Positions 7,596 through 16,209 of a stretch of 64,000 nt of DNA are shown piece after piece (the first letter of the stretch is position 1; each line of letters opens with the position of its first letter). The stretch is taken from contig CAWGFM010000005.1 of assembly GCA_963821935.1 (NCBI GenBank), positions 62,001 through 126,000 of the forward strand. The letters are read 5' to 3'. The translations under genes and the position numbers were made by a program. The DNA is from JAOUEA01 sp963821935. Its GTDB lineage: Bacteria; Actinomycetota; UBA4738; HRBIN12. The notes beneath the pieces are model-generated. The model saw only the letters and a program-made list of their open reading frames with translations, had not been told where the DNA came from and made no database searches.

Positions 7596-9533
7596 ATGGG
7601 CACGGAACACAACTCTGAGCCTTCCGGACGATCCTCCGGACGGTCGTCGGGGCCGGCGGATGCTCGCGCCGGACGAGGCGCGCGGGTCGCCACCGGTCGG
7701 TCGAACGAGATCCCGACGATCACAGCGCTGCCGCGACTCACCGACGAGCGCGAGTACCTGTACGGCATCATCCGAACGATCGGTGCCGGTCCCGATCTGC
7801 GCTCGATGCTCTCGGGCGTGGTGCGGCTCACGACGGAAGCGACACAGTGCCACGCGTGTCTGATCTGGTTCCTCGAAGGGAGCCGACTGGTGTTGCGGGC
7901 TTCGTCGGAGCCCTACGCGGCGCTCGCGGGGGACATCAGCTTGAGCCTCGACGAGGGCTTGGTGGGCTGGGTCGCTCGATCGCGACGATCGGCGGTGATC
8001 GAAGAGAACGCTTTGCAGGACCCGCGCGTGAAGTACTTCCATGAACTGGACGAAGAACGTTTCCAGTCGCTCGTGTCGGTGCCGATGTTCGGACGCGACG
8101 GCGAGGTGATGGGCGTGATCTCGCTCCATGCGGAAGCTCCTCATGAGTTCGCGCATGACGACCTCGAGTTCCTCGAGCACACCGCCTCATTGATCGCCGG
8201 CGCCGTCGAGAACGCTCGGCTCTACGAGGAGAGCGCCGCTCGGGTGGACCTGCTGACCGCGCTCTCGAGGCTCCTGCGACGTATCTCGGCAGCCAGCGAG
8301 GTCGACGAAGTGCTCGACTTGGTGGGCCGGGGGATCCGCGAGCTCCTGTCGGCGGCGACCTGTGAACTCTTCCTCACGGACGGCGAGGGACGGCTGGAGC
8401 TGGCCGCCGCTGAGCCCCCGCGGATCCAACAGCGACCGCTCGACGCCTCACAGATGTCGGGGCTCCTGGCCGATCGATCGCCTGGGAGACCGGCCGACAC
8501 GGGGGCGAGCCGTCCACCGAGCGAAACCGGACGATTAGCGAGCGTGGTGTGGGGCGATGTGCCGGAGGGGACATCGTTCTTCGAACCACTGACGGTCGGC
8601 GAGGAAGAGATGGGGTGGCTCGCCGTCGTCATCGAGTCGCCGCCACCCGGTGCAGGCACCGTGCTGTCGGCGATCGCTTCCCACGCGGCCGTCGCGATCC
8701 GACAATTGGATCTGGTCGACCGGCTCCTGGAGACGAACCTCGTGTCGGAGTTCTTCCAGGCGCTCTCGCGTCGCGACGGCGATCCGGGGCGTGTCCGCGC
8801 GCTTGCCAGCAGACTCGAGGCGAACCTGGAGAGCCCGCACGCCGTGGTGGTCATCTCGCACTGGGATGCTGGGCACCCATCGGAATCGGTGACCGCCTGG
8901 AGCGAAGTCGCCGCCAAGGTGGAATCCTCGATGGTCGCGCGGCTTCCGGGTGCATGGTTCGATCACACGGAGCACGCTGTCCGCGCACTCGTGCCGGCTC
9001 CCGACGGGACGGCGGGGGTCGTGTCCGACCTCGAGAAGTTGATCACCTCGACGAAACCGCTGACGTTCTCCGTCGGCGTCTCCGAAGCATGCACGGGGGC
9101 AACCGGATACGCGACAGCCTTCGAGGAAGCCGCTCAGGCCGCCGAGATCGGGGGGCTCCTTCGCGGCGGCCCCGGCATCGCCACATTCCGCGACCTGGGG
9201 GCCTATCGATACGTGCTGGCGTCGTCCGACCTTGGACGCGATGCCGACCGTGCTCGACTGGATCGCCTCGTGGAGTACGACGATCGGCGTGGTACCGCCC
9301 TGCTCGGAACGCTCGAGCGCTACCTGGACGAGCGAGCCAACGTCGTGGGCACCGCACGAACCCTCTATATCCACCCGAACACGCTCCGCCAGCGGCTGGA
9401 GCGCATCGAACGTGAATCAGGCCTCGACCTCGACCGAGACGACTGGATCTCGCTCGCGATCGCGGTCAAGGTCGTCAGGTTGGAGCAGATGCGACAGCGG
9501 TCGGTCGATGGGAGGGGGAACCATGGCAGCTAA
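7596..9533 (+). CDS. GAF-domain PucR-family transcriptional regulator
   Basis: A 645-residue regulator. Residues about 45-215 form a GAF sensor domain (ATQCHACLIWFLEGSRLVLRA ... FQSLVSVPMFGRDGEVMGVISLH). A second GAF-like segment follows to about residue 370 (LLSAATCELFLTDGEGRLELAA). The C-terminal 60 residues are the PucR helix-turn-helix: LERYLDERANVVGTARTLYIHPNTLRQRLERIE. The first 45 residues are low-complexity and probably disordered. PucR-type proteins are usually activators of catabolic operons that respond to a pathway metabolite. Its divergent position makes the glutamine-synthetase/Glx operon the likely target. Its last 11 bases overlap the glutamine synthetase remnant that follows. 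Confidence 0.88.
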   Translation: MGTEHNSEPSGRSSGRSSGPADARAGRGARVATGRSNEIPTITALPRLTDEREYLYGIIRTIGAGPDLRSMLSGVVRLTTEATQCHACLIWFLEGSRLVLRASSEPYAALAGDISLSLDEGLVGWVARSRRSAVIEENALQDPRVKYFHELDEERFQSLVSVPMFGRDGEVMGVISLHAEAPHEFAHDDLEFLEHTASLIAGAVENARLYEESAARVDLLTALSRLLRRISAASEVDEVLDLVGRGIRELLSAATCELFLTDGEGRLELAAAEPPRIQQRPLDASQMSGLLADRSPGRPADTGASRPPSETGRLASVVWGDVPEGTSFFEPLTVGEEEMGWLAVVIESPPPGAGTVLSAIASHAAVAIRQLDLVDRLLETNLVSEFFQALSRRDGDPGRVRALASRLEANLESPHAVVVISHWDAGHPSESVTAWSEVAAKVESSMVARLPGAWFDHTEHAVRALVPAPDGTAGVVSDLEKLITSTKPLTFSVGVSEACTGATGYATAFEEAAQAAEIGGLLRGGPGIATFRDLGAYRYVLASSDLGRDADRARLDRLVEYDDRRGTALLGTLERYLDERANVVGTARTLYIHPNTLRQRLERIERESGLDLDRDDWISLAIAVKVVRLEQMRQRSVDGRGNHGS

Positions 9534-9678
9534 GCCGGGGTCGGTGGAAGAGGTCCGCGCGCTCGTCGACGAGATGGGCATCGAGTTCTCGTTCGCGCAG
9601 TTCGTGGAGATGTACGGCAAGCCGAACGCGAAACTCGTACCCACGACGCACCTGGAAGACATGTTCCGGAACGGAGCC
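9523..9678 (+). pseudogene. 5' remnant of a second glutamine synthetase gene (GlnT type)
   Basis: A strong GGAGGGGGA ribosome site precedes an ATG at 9523. About 52 residues then match the N-terminal beta-grasp of GlnT-type glutamine synthetases: DEMGIEFSFAQFVEMYGKPNAKLVPTTHLEDMFRNGAG. After GAG (about 9678) the family sequence stops. The frame runs on as unrelated Arg/His-rich residues to a stop at 9759. The rest of the enzyme, some 400 residues with all catalytic motifs, is absent. It overlaps the end of the regulator gene, as expected if a regulator-glnT operon once existed here. The join to the next gene is discussed as a finding. Confidence 0.65.
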
Positions 9679-9679
9679 G

Positions 9680-10105
9680 GTGGCCGTCGTCACGATCGCG
9701 AAGATCTACGGCACGTCGTTCGGACTGCCGGCCCCCGGGCTCATGCCCACCAAGGATGAGATGAACGAGCGACTCGGCTGGATCCGCGACGCCATCGTAC
9801 GGCTGGAGCGCACGGGAGCTGAGGCCGACGGGCAGGTCGCGCAGACCCGTCGTGCCGTCCGCACGATCGCTCGCATCGCACGGACGCGCAGGGTGCGGAC
9901 GGTCGTGATCGAATCGTCCGAGCTGCCGCGCTGGCGGGACTTCATCGAAGGGGACGTGGCGTCCGGCGTCGCACGCGTCCTGCGACGGGGAGGCATCGAG
10001 GTCGAGATCCTGCCCGCGACGGGAGCGCGGAGCACGGCTCCCACGGATCGTCGTTCGAACAGCACGAGCCGAGACACGAGTTCACCGTCTTCGTCGAAGC
10101 CATGA
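9680..10105 (+). pseudogene. 5'-truncated universal stress protein-like gene
   Basis: A 141-codon frame opening at a GTG that resembles the second half of a universal stress protein (UspA/HUP fold): strand VAVVTIAKIYG, the loop GTSFGLPAPGLMPTKDE, a long helix, ADGQVAQTRRAVRTIARIAR, the strand VRTVVIES, and a closing GGIEVEIL strand. The expected first strand with its ATP-contact residues and the first helix are missing. The point where homology starts coincides with the point where the glutamine synthetase remnant ends. The last 25 residues are Ser/Thr/Arg-rich and overlap the 3' end of the convergent exonuclease gene. Family assignment is by pattern only; it could also be a translated short protein. 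Confidence 0.45.
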
Positions 10106-10723
10106 CTTGGGCTTGAGACCCTGCATGTCGCGAACGCTCCGCGCGCGCTTCCCCAGTTTCGTGGCGGTCACCAGGAACAGCTGCGCCGTCACCAAGGCAT
10201 CGTCGAGCGCGTTGTGCGGGCTCGCGACCGGCACTCCGTAGCGTTCCGCAGCTTGCCCGAGGGTGAGGGTCTGCGCCGAGCGGCCCTCGAGCCCCAGCAC
10301 CAGGTCGCGGACGTCGATCGCGCGTCGCATCCAGGCTTGGCGCCCCCCACCGAACAACACGTCGAGGAAGGCAGCCTCGACCGGCGCCCACCACGTCACC
10401 AGGAACCGGTGGTCGATCGATCGGCGCAATGACGCCCGAGCCATCTGCACCGATGGCGCACCGTGCAGGTCGACGGCCCGCAGCCCATGCACCGTGATCG
10501 ACTCCGGTGACGGCGCCACCCCCTCCGGATCGACCAGCTGATAGACGGAATCTGCCATCTCCACGCCCCCTCGCCGGATCGGCACCGTGCCGAACGAGAT
10601 GATCCGATCGCGGCGAAGGTCCAGCCCGGTGGCTTCGAAGTCCAAGCTCACGAGCTCGACCGTGCGCCATGACTCCGCGTAGCGATGCCGGCCCGGCTCG
10701 GCGGGGGGCATCCCCGCGCTCAC
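10082..10723 (-). CDS. DnaQ-like 3'-5' exonuclease (DEDDh)
   Basis: A 213-residue nuclease of the DnaQ fold. ExoI is LVSLDFEATGLDL with the Asp-x-Glu metal ligands. ExoII-like residues occur around VHGLRAVDL. ExoIII is SPHNALDDALVTAQLFL with the catalytic His and Asp. Such stand-alone exonucleases proofread, trim RNA or degrade short DNA; the partner is unknown. The GTG at 10723 is preferred because it overlaps the TGA of the DUF294/CBS gene (GTGA); the pair DUF294/CBS protein plus exonuclease is common in bacteria. An ATG 12 bases further in is an alternative start. Confidence 0.82.
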   Translation of the reverse strand: MSAGMPPAEPGRHRYAESWRTVELVSLDFEATGLDLRRDRIISFGTVPIRRGGVEMADSVYQLVDPEGVAPSPESITVHGLRAVDLHGAPSVQMARASLRRSIDHRFLVTWWAPVEAAFLDVLFGGGRQAWMRRAIDVRDLVLGLEGRSAQTLTLGQAAERYGVPVASPHNALDDALVTAQLFLVTATKLGKRARSVRDMQGLKPKSWLRRRR

Positions 10724-12555
10724 CGGCCGACACCGAGCACGTTGGCGAGCCGCTCCTGCGCGGCGTCGATGATGCGGAACGAGTCCTTGAGCCCCTGGCG
10801 GGCCAGCGGGCCGAGCGTGGTGGGATCCACCTGGTCGTCCGGCCTCGCGCCTGCTCGCACGAGCTGCACCTGGTGTTCGAGTCGCGTTTGCCAGAGCAAC
10901 CGGAAGGCTTCTTCGAGCCCGTCCACCATGTCGTCCGAGAGGCGCCCGGTCTCGGCCGCCGCGTGAAGACGTCGCAGCGTCCGGTTCTCCGACAGGCCGC
11001 CCATCAGGGAATACGTCCGGGCGAGGTTCGTGATGAGGGTGATGCCTCCCTGCTTGATATCGAGCGCCGAAGTGGCGTCCGCGCCCCGGTGGATCACCGT
11101 GTCGCGGACGAACCCGGTGGGCGGGCGGGTCTCGAGCGCGGTCTTGCCGATGCGCTTGATGAAGCGCTCCTGACTGCCCGCCGTCCGGATCAAGCGGTCG
11201 AACACGGGCTCGATCTCGAGCGGACCCGCCACCGCCCGGTAGTCGAACGTGATGGCGATCATGGCGCCGGCGACCCAGGTTCCCTCCCCCATCCACCGCC
11301 GGAACCGTTCCTGCCACCCGTCCGGGGTGTGGCGCCACTCGGCGTTGGATGCGATCACCCCCGCCTTGCACCGCGGGATGCCGCTGCGCTCCAGGTGCAG
11401 GTTGACGAAGTTCGCGAGTCGCTCGAAGTATGGATCGACCGCTTCGAACGAGGCACGGCCCGGTTCGATCACCAGCGCGTTATCCTGGTCGGTCAGCAGA
11501 GCCTGCTCCTGCCGCGCCTCGCTGCCGAGGGCGAGCCACGACCACGCACACGGCGGATCGCCGAACTCCCGGATGCCGAGCTCGAGCAGGCGCCTCGTGA
11601 GGGCGTCCACGATGACGGCCACCACGTGCCCAGCATCGACCGGATCTGCATTGGCATCGACCAGGGTGCCCAGCGCATCGGGCAGCCGGGCACCGACGGC
11701 GACGACCTCGTTCGGCGTGGTGGCTCGCTCGACGTCGGCCTTCAATTGGAAGGGGGCCTTCAACTCGAGCGCCATCAGGTCGACCTCGGTCACGACGCCC
11801 AGGATCGCGCCGGCACGATCGGTGACGGGTACATGGTGCATGCCGCGTTCGAGCATCAGGGCCGTGACCTCCGCCACCATGAGGTCGTGCGGCACCGTCA
11901 CGACCGGGTGGCTCATGACGTCGGCCACGACGGTGTCGGTGCTCAGTCCGGCCGACAGCACCCGAGATCGAAGATCGCGGTCGGTCACGATGCCGTAGGA
12001 ACCGTCCCCGTCGATCAGGAGCGACGACACGCGTTCGCGCGTCATCACCTCGGCCGCCTCACGCACGGTCGATCGGCTCGACAGTCCCACGGGTGGCCGA
12101 CGCACCAACGTGCCGACCGGGGTCTGCCACGGATCCGCGGTCTGGGGGTTGAGCCCATCGAGCGCCCTCACCAGCCGCCGGCGGAGGCTCGACGACAGGA
12201 AGGCCAGCCCCGAGTGCGTGCCCAACAGCAGCTGAGCCTCGTCGGGTGCGATCAGGTACAGGATCGTGTCCTCGTGCGCCCGGCAGGTGAACGACGGGCT
12301 CATGTCCGAGAGCATCGACGTGTGTCCGAAGATCTCCCCTTCCGCGAGGAGATCGATGACCTGCTCGTCGTCGTTGAGCTCCACGGCCCCCTTGCGCACG
12401 ACGTACATCGCCTGGGCCGGCTCGCCGCCCTGACGCAGGATCACGTCGCCGGACCCGTGGAACTCGATCCGCGTCGCGCGGACCAAGCGCTCGAGGTGGT
12501 CGTCGTCGATCTGGTCGAACGGTGGATACGTCCGAAGGAACGACGCGATGTCCAC
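10720..12555 (-). CDS. Cyclic-nucleotide-binding, CBS and DUF294 nucleotidyltransferase-like protein
   Basis: A 611-residue soluble signalling protein. Residues about 5-125 are a cNMP-binding domain (GDVILRQGGEPAQAMYVVRKG). About 145-265 are two CBS motifs (VSSLLIDGDGSYGIVTDRDLR and MHHVPVTDRAGAILGVVTEVDL). The remainder is a DUF294 nucleotidyltransferase-like domain with LALGSEARQEQALLTDQDNALV, in which Gly-Ser and the two Asp residues form the putative active site. It probably integrates a nucleotide signal, but the output reaction is unknown. The GTG start at 12555 lies two bases after the DUF2277 stop. Any longer start would be inside DUF2277. Confidence 0.85.
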   Translation of the reverse strand: MDIASFLRTYPPFDQIDDDHLERLVRATRIEFHGSGDVILRQGGEPAQAMYVVRKGAVELNDDEQVIDLLAEGEIFGHTSMLSDMSPSFTCRAHEDTILYLIAPDEAQLLLGTHSGLAFLSSSLRRRLVRALDGLNPQTADPWQTPVGTLVRRPPVGLSSRSTVREAAEVMTRERVSSLLIDGDGSYGIVTDRDLRSRVLSAGLSTDTVVADVMSHPVVTVPHDLMVAEVTALMLERGMHHVPVTDRAGAILGVVTEVDLMALELKAPFQLKADVERATTPNEVVAVGARLPDALGTLVDANADPVDAGHVVAVIVDALTRRLLELGIREFGDPPCAWSWLALGSEARQEQALLTDQDNALVIEPGRASFEAVDPYFERLANFVNLHLERSGIPRCKAGVIASNAEWRHTPDGWQERFRRWMGEGTWVAGAMIAITFDYRAVAGPLEIEPVFDRLIRTAGSQERFIKRIGKTALETRPPTGFVRDTVIHRGADATSALDIKQGGITLITNLARTYSLMGGLSENRTLRRLHAAAETGRLSDDMVDGLEEAFRLLWQTRLEHQVQLVRAGARPDDQVDPTTLGPLARQGLKDSFRIIDAAQERLANVLGVGR

Positions 12556-12557
12556 CT

Positions 12558-12770
12558 TTAGGCGCTCGTACCCGCGGGGCTCACTGCCTCGAGCAAGGCT
12601 TTCGAGGCCACGGCCACCTGCTCCACCGCTCGCGTGAACGCTTCCTCGTTCTTGCGCGACGGTGCGCGGTAGCCGCTGATCTTGCGGACGTATTGGAGCG
12701 CGGCGGCCTCGATGTCCTCGGCGGTCGCGGGCTCCTCCGCGTCGCGGAGGGTCTTGATGCTTCTGCACAT
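12558..12770 (-). CDS. DUF2277 family protein
   Basis: A 70-residue protein starting MCRSIKTL and containing the family core AALQYVRKISGYRAPSRKNEEAF. DUF2277 proteins are small, conserved in actinobacteria and other phyla, and of unknown function. The conserved Cys2 and Arg3 near the start are typical. It opens the minus-strand group DUF2277 - DUF294/CBS - exonuclease, with TACCGT six bases before its ATG as a likely leaderless promoter element. Confidence 0.85.
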   Translation of the reverse strand: MCRSIKTLRDAEEPATAEDIEAAALQYVRKISGYRAPSRKNEEAFTRAVEQVAVASKALLEAVSPAGTSA

Positions 12771-12776
12771 GGTGAC

Positions 12777-12782
12777 ACGGTA
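12777..12782 (-). promoter_or_regulatory. Putative -10 element for DUF2277 gene
   Basis: On the minus strand TACCGT ends six bases before the ATG at 12770. There is no Shine-Dalgarno sequence, so a leaderless transcript is suggested. No convincing -35 box. Confidence 0.35.
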
Positions 12783-14966
12783 CTAGTGGCGGGCCACCAG
12801 GTGACGGACCTGCGCCGCGGCAGCACGGGCACGCAGCGATTCAGCCTCGCTCGGCTTGTCCCCGGGTTGGGCGAACCGTTCCCGTTCGTACGTTCGCACG
12901 ACGAGCTCGGCGGCATCGACGACGTCGACGGCCAGCGACGGGTCGGCCTCGACACCCCGCAGGAACTCGGCGGCGGTCTCGCTGGGCTCGCGCGCGTGTC
13001 CGGCCGGTGTCAGCGCCTCCACCAACTCGATGAAGGCGGCCTCCCCGATCGAACGGACGCCGGCACGCGTGGTGACGCTCCGGCGGCGGCGGGCCGCGAC
13101 GATCGTCGCGCCGCACGCCGCCACCAGCACCACCCAGGGCCAGATGCGGAAGGCGAGGCCACCGAGCGTGCCCACCCCTCTCACCGCACTGCCGAGTGCA
13201 TGCTGCACGGGCTCCGGGACGACTCGTGAGAAGAAGCGCCCCAGCGCCGCGAACACCGGCCCGGCCATGAAGCTGCCGGCGAGCCCGGCGGTGACCTCGG
13301 GCACCCCGAACGTGGGGTCGTACTGCACCCACCCGATATCGGGGTACCAGACCTCGAGCCAGGCGTGCGCATCGGACTGCTTCACCTCGAAGTACCCGGT
13401 GAAGGGGTTGCGTTCCCCAGGGCCGTAACCGGTGACCAGCCTGGTGGGCACCCCCAGGGAGCGCAGCAGGATGGCCATCGACGATGCGATCTGCTCGCAG
13501 TAGCCCTCCCGGGTCTCGAACAGGAAATGATCCACGGAATCGACGCCCTCGGGGTCGCGAGGCACATCCAGGTTGTAGCGCGTGTTCGCCTGGAGCCACG
13601 CCTGCACGGCCATCACCTGTGCGTGCGTGGAGCGCGCCGACGAGGTGATCGTGCGAGCGAGCCCTCCGACGCGGTCGGGCAACTCGGTCGGCAGCTGGAG
13701 GTACGGCGACAGCTCACCGGGGACCGGCCCTTCGGCCGCGACCAGCGAACGCAGGTCCAGGACGGGAAGCTGCGACTCGACGGAGTAGATGAGGCCCTCG
13801 TCCAGCAGGATCGGCGTTCTGACGGAACCCGCCCCATCGACCCTGACTCCCCCCGCGGGGAAGTAGACGTGATCGATCGAACTGGCGCCGAACAACACGT
13901 TGGGCTGTGCCACCTCGATGTAGAAGGTCTGGATCATCCGGACGTCGGCGGCGGTCGCGGCCATGTTCCGCTCGCGGATGCCGAACGGAACCTGCAGAGA
14001 TCCGCCGGTGGCCTCCAGGCTCACCGTGCGATCGTCGCCGATCGTCCACGTGGCGCCGTCGTAGGTGTCGAACACCTCCGCCCGCCACAACGCGGCCTGT
14101 TGCGCGCGCACTCGGAACACGATCTCGTCGGAGAGTTGCCCGCGCGACCGTAGGTCGACGACGTCGCTGAAGCCCGGATACCCACCGGCACTGAAGTCCA
14201 CGACGCCATCGCCAGGATCGGCCACGGCGGGGTTCTGCACGCCGCCATCGAAGGCCGCCAGCTGCGTCGCCTGACCCGCTAACGAGAACGGCGGTGTTCG
14301 CACGAACGTCCCCGGCAGCCGCGGCATCGCAAGGAAGACGAGCGAGGCAGCGAGCAGGGCGATCACCGCCGATATCAGCGCGGAGAACACCGGCGCCCGG
14401 CGCCGGCTCCCTCCTGGAGGCGTCAGTCTCCGGACCGAGATCGGCGTCGCGACCTGATCGGGGCGAGGGCGCGAGGACAGCGACAACCACGCTCCGGCGA
14501 GGCCCATCCACGGGACCAGGAACACGAGGAAGGTCGACGACAGCGACAGCGACCCCGCCTCGGCCATCAGGATCATGCTCGACACCATGGAGAACGCCAG
14601 GTCACGACGCCGCGGCACATCGAAGGCATGCAGCACCTGCACCCACAGGAACAACGATGCGAGCGGGATGCGGGCCTGATCCACGGTCGTGGCCGAACGA
14701 GCCGACGCCATGAACTGTCCCAGCGCGGCCAGGAGCGCGACCGAGACGAGCACCTTGAGGAGCACGTTGGCGTGGCCACGGCGGCGGTAGGAGAAGAGGT
14801 AGCCCGCGGGGGCCAGGACCACTGCAGCGATCGCCGTCGCGGGTTCGACCGCATCGGGCTGGGTGACGACGGCGAGGATCGCGACCTCGACGGCGGCGGC
14901 CACCACACACCGGATCGCGATCGAATCCTCCACAGCCGAGGCAGACCTCGTGGATCGACGCATCAT
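12783..14966 (-). CDS. TgpA-like membrane transglutaminase-fold protein
   Basis: A 727-residue membrane protein. The first about 220 residues hold several hydrophobic segments. An extracytoplasmic transglutaminase core follows, with the catalytic Cys490 in REGYCEQIASSMAILLRSLG, the His in QSDAHAWLEVWYPD and the Asp in VQYDPT. A further membrane segment (WPWVVLVAACGATIVAA) and a cytoplasmic tail of the DUF4129 kind end the protein. The family is typically encoded beside DUF58 and MoxR genes, as here, and is thought to act on envelope proteins or peptidoglycan. It overlaps the DUF58 stop by four bases (ATGA). Confidence 0.88.
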   Translation of the reverse strand: MMRRSTRSASAVEDSIAIRCVVAAAVEVAILAVVTQPDAVEPATAIAAVVLAPAGYLFSYRRRGHANVLLKVLVSVALLAALGQFMASARSATTVDQARIPLASLFLWVQVLHAFDVPRRRDLAFSMVSSMILMAEAGSLSLSSTFLVFLVPWMGLAGAWLSLSSRPRPDQVATPISVRRLTPPGGSRRRAPVFSALISAVIALLAASLVFLAMPRLPGTFVRTPPFSLAGQATQLAAFDGGVQNPAVADPGDGVVDFSAGGYPGFSDVVDLRSRGQLSDEIVFRVRAQQAALWRAEVFDTYDGATWTIGDDRTVSLEATGGSLQVPFGIRERNMAATAADVRMIQTFYIEVAQPNVLFGASSIDHVYFPAGGVRVDGAGSVRTPILLDEGLIYSVESQLPVLDLRSLVAAEGPVPGELSPYLQLPTELPDRVGGLARTITSSARSTHAQVMAVQAWLQANTRYNLDVPRDPEGVDSVDHFLFETREGYCEQIASSMAILLRSLGVPTRLVTGYGPGERNPFTGYFEVKQSDAHAWLEVWYPDIGWVQYDPTFGVPEVTAGLAGSFMAGPVFAALGRFFSRVVPEPVQHALGSAVRGVGTLGGLAFRIWPWVVLVAACGATIVAARRRRSVTTRAGVRSIGEAAFIELVEALTPAGHAREPSETAAEFLRGVEADPSLAVDVVDAAELVVRTYERERFAQPGDKPSEAESLRARAAAAQVRHLVARH

Positions 14967-16207
14967 CGTGCCAACGACCGCTCGGCGAGAGCATCCGCCA
15001 GATCATGGTCACTGCGCCATGGGTGGACCTGGGCACCCAGCGCCCGCAGCCGTTGCACCAAACCAGCCATGCTTGCTTCGTCGAGGACACGCCGGCGCGA
15101 GGCCTTGGAGCTGACGACCACCGGGACCGCCACAACGTTCGCGATCCGATCGGCGAGCAGCTCGATCGCCGGCGGCACGGCTTCCGCATCGTTCTCACGC
15201 CACGTGGGGAACACCAACACCGCGGTCTCGACCCCCCGCAACTGGGGGGAACCATCCAGCGATGTCAGCATGGCCCTGAACGGCACGCCGCTGGGTCGCA
15301 GGAGCGCGAGTCGCTCGAGGATCTCCTCCTCGCCGGCCCGGGACAAGATGTCGGGCACGTCCGAGACCGGATCGCGTCCGTGGGCGTCCGCCGGAGTCAC
15401 CAGCCTCGCGCCGTTGCCGTGCGCACGGGCCGCCGAGACGATGGATGCTGCGACGCAGCATGCTCGATCGAGCGGTGTCCACGACGCTCCGTCATCGTAG
15501 GACGTGTCCACGACCACCGCGAGGCGGCGCGTCTGTTCCTGCTCGAACTCCCGCACCATGACCGAACCGGTCCTGGCGGTGGACGGCCAATGGACGTGGC
15601 GCATGCTGTCGCCGGAGCGGTATTCACGGATGCCCAGGTACTCGGGGCCATGGCCACGACGCGGTGCCGAGTGGATCGCGTGATCGGTGGTGGTGGCTGG
15701 TTCGACGAACGGCAGGTGGTGCAAGGGGATCACCGTAGGAAGCACCAGCGTCGCCGTGGGGATCTCCAACGAGCGGCGGCGTTCCGCAACACCGAACGGC
15801 GCACTGGATCGCAGCTGTGCTCCCTCCCCCGCGTGCAGCCCGCGGCGTGTCGCCGTCCGGACCGTCGTGATCGAGACACGCTCGCCCGCGCCGACGCGGC
15901 CGAGCCAGAGGTCGGTGGCCTCCAGGTGGGGATCGCGCACGATCACCCCGCGCCGTGTCCCGCGTCCTCGATTCGCGACGGTCACCTCGACCAGCGCCTC
16001 ACCACCCTGATGCAGACGGTCGGGGGCGTGTCGTTCGACCTCCAGTCCGCGCAGACCACCGATGGGGATCGCCCATCCAGCCACTAGGGTCCCCAGCAGC
16101 AGAGCAGAGAGCACGTAGAGCCAGCCCGCCTGGACGTTCGTCGCAAGGAAGAACAGCACGATCGAGCCGATCATCAGGCTCGCCGCCCGCTTGCGCAGGC
16201 GAGGCAC
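14963..16207 (-). CDS. DUF58 domain protein (MoxR-associated)
   Basis: A 414-residue protein with two N-terminal hydrophobic segments (ASLMIGSIVLFFLATNVQ and LYVLSALLLGTLVAGW) and the DUF58 core signature GPEYLGIREYRSGDSMRHVHWPSTAR. A VWA-like MIDAS region follows at LAVVVDTSYDD. DUF58 proteins partner MoxR AAA+ ATPases, which are thought to remodel VWA-containing clients. It starts at a GTG two bases after the moxR stop and overlaps tgpA at its end. Confidence 0.88.
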   Translation of the reverse strand: MPRLRKRAASLMIGSIVLFFLATNVQAGWLYVLSALLLGTLVAGWAIPIGGLRGLEVERHAPDRLHQGGEALVEVTVANRGRGTRRGVIVRDPHLEATDLWLGRVGAGERVSITTVRTATRRGLHAGEGAQLRSSAPFGVAERRRSLEIPTATLVLPTVIPLHHLPFVEPATTTDHAIHSAPRRGHGPEYLGIREYRSGDSMRHVHWPSTARTGSVMVREFEQEQTRRLAVVVDTSYDDGASWTPLDRACCVAASIVSAARAHGNGARLVTPADAHGRDPVSDVPDILSRAGEEEILERLALLRPSGVPFRAMLTSLDGSPQLRGVETAVLVFPTWRENDAEAVPPAIELLADRIANVVAVPVVVSSKASRRRVLDEASMAGLVQRLRALGAQVHPWRSDHDLADALAERSLAR

Positions 16208-16209
16208 GA

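Noticed and set aside
10669..12561. Long plus-strand open frame (630 codons) opposite the DUF294/CBS gene
   Set aside because: It is antisense to a gene with clear domains and has the Arg/His-rich composition of a shadow frame in high-GC DNA.
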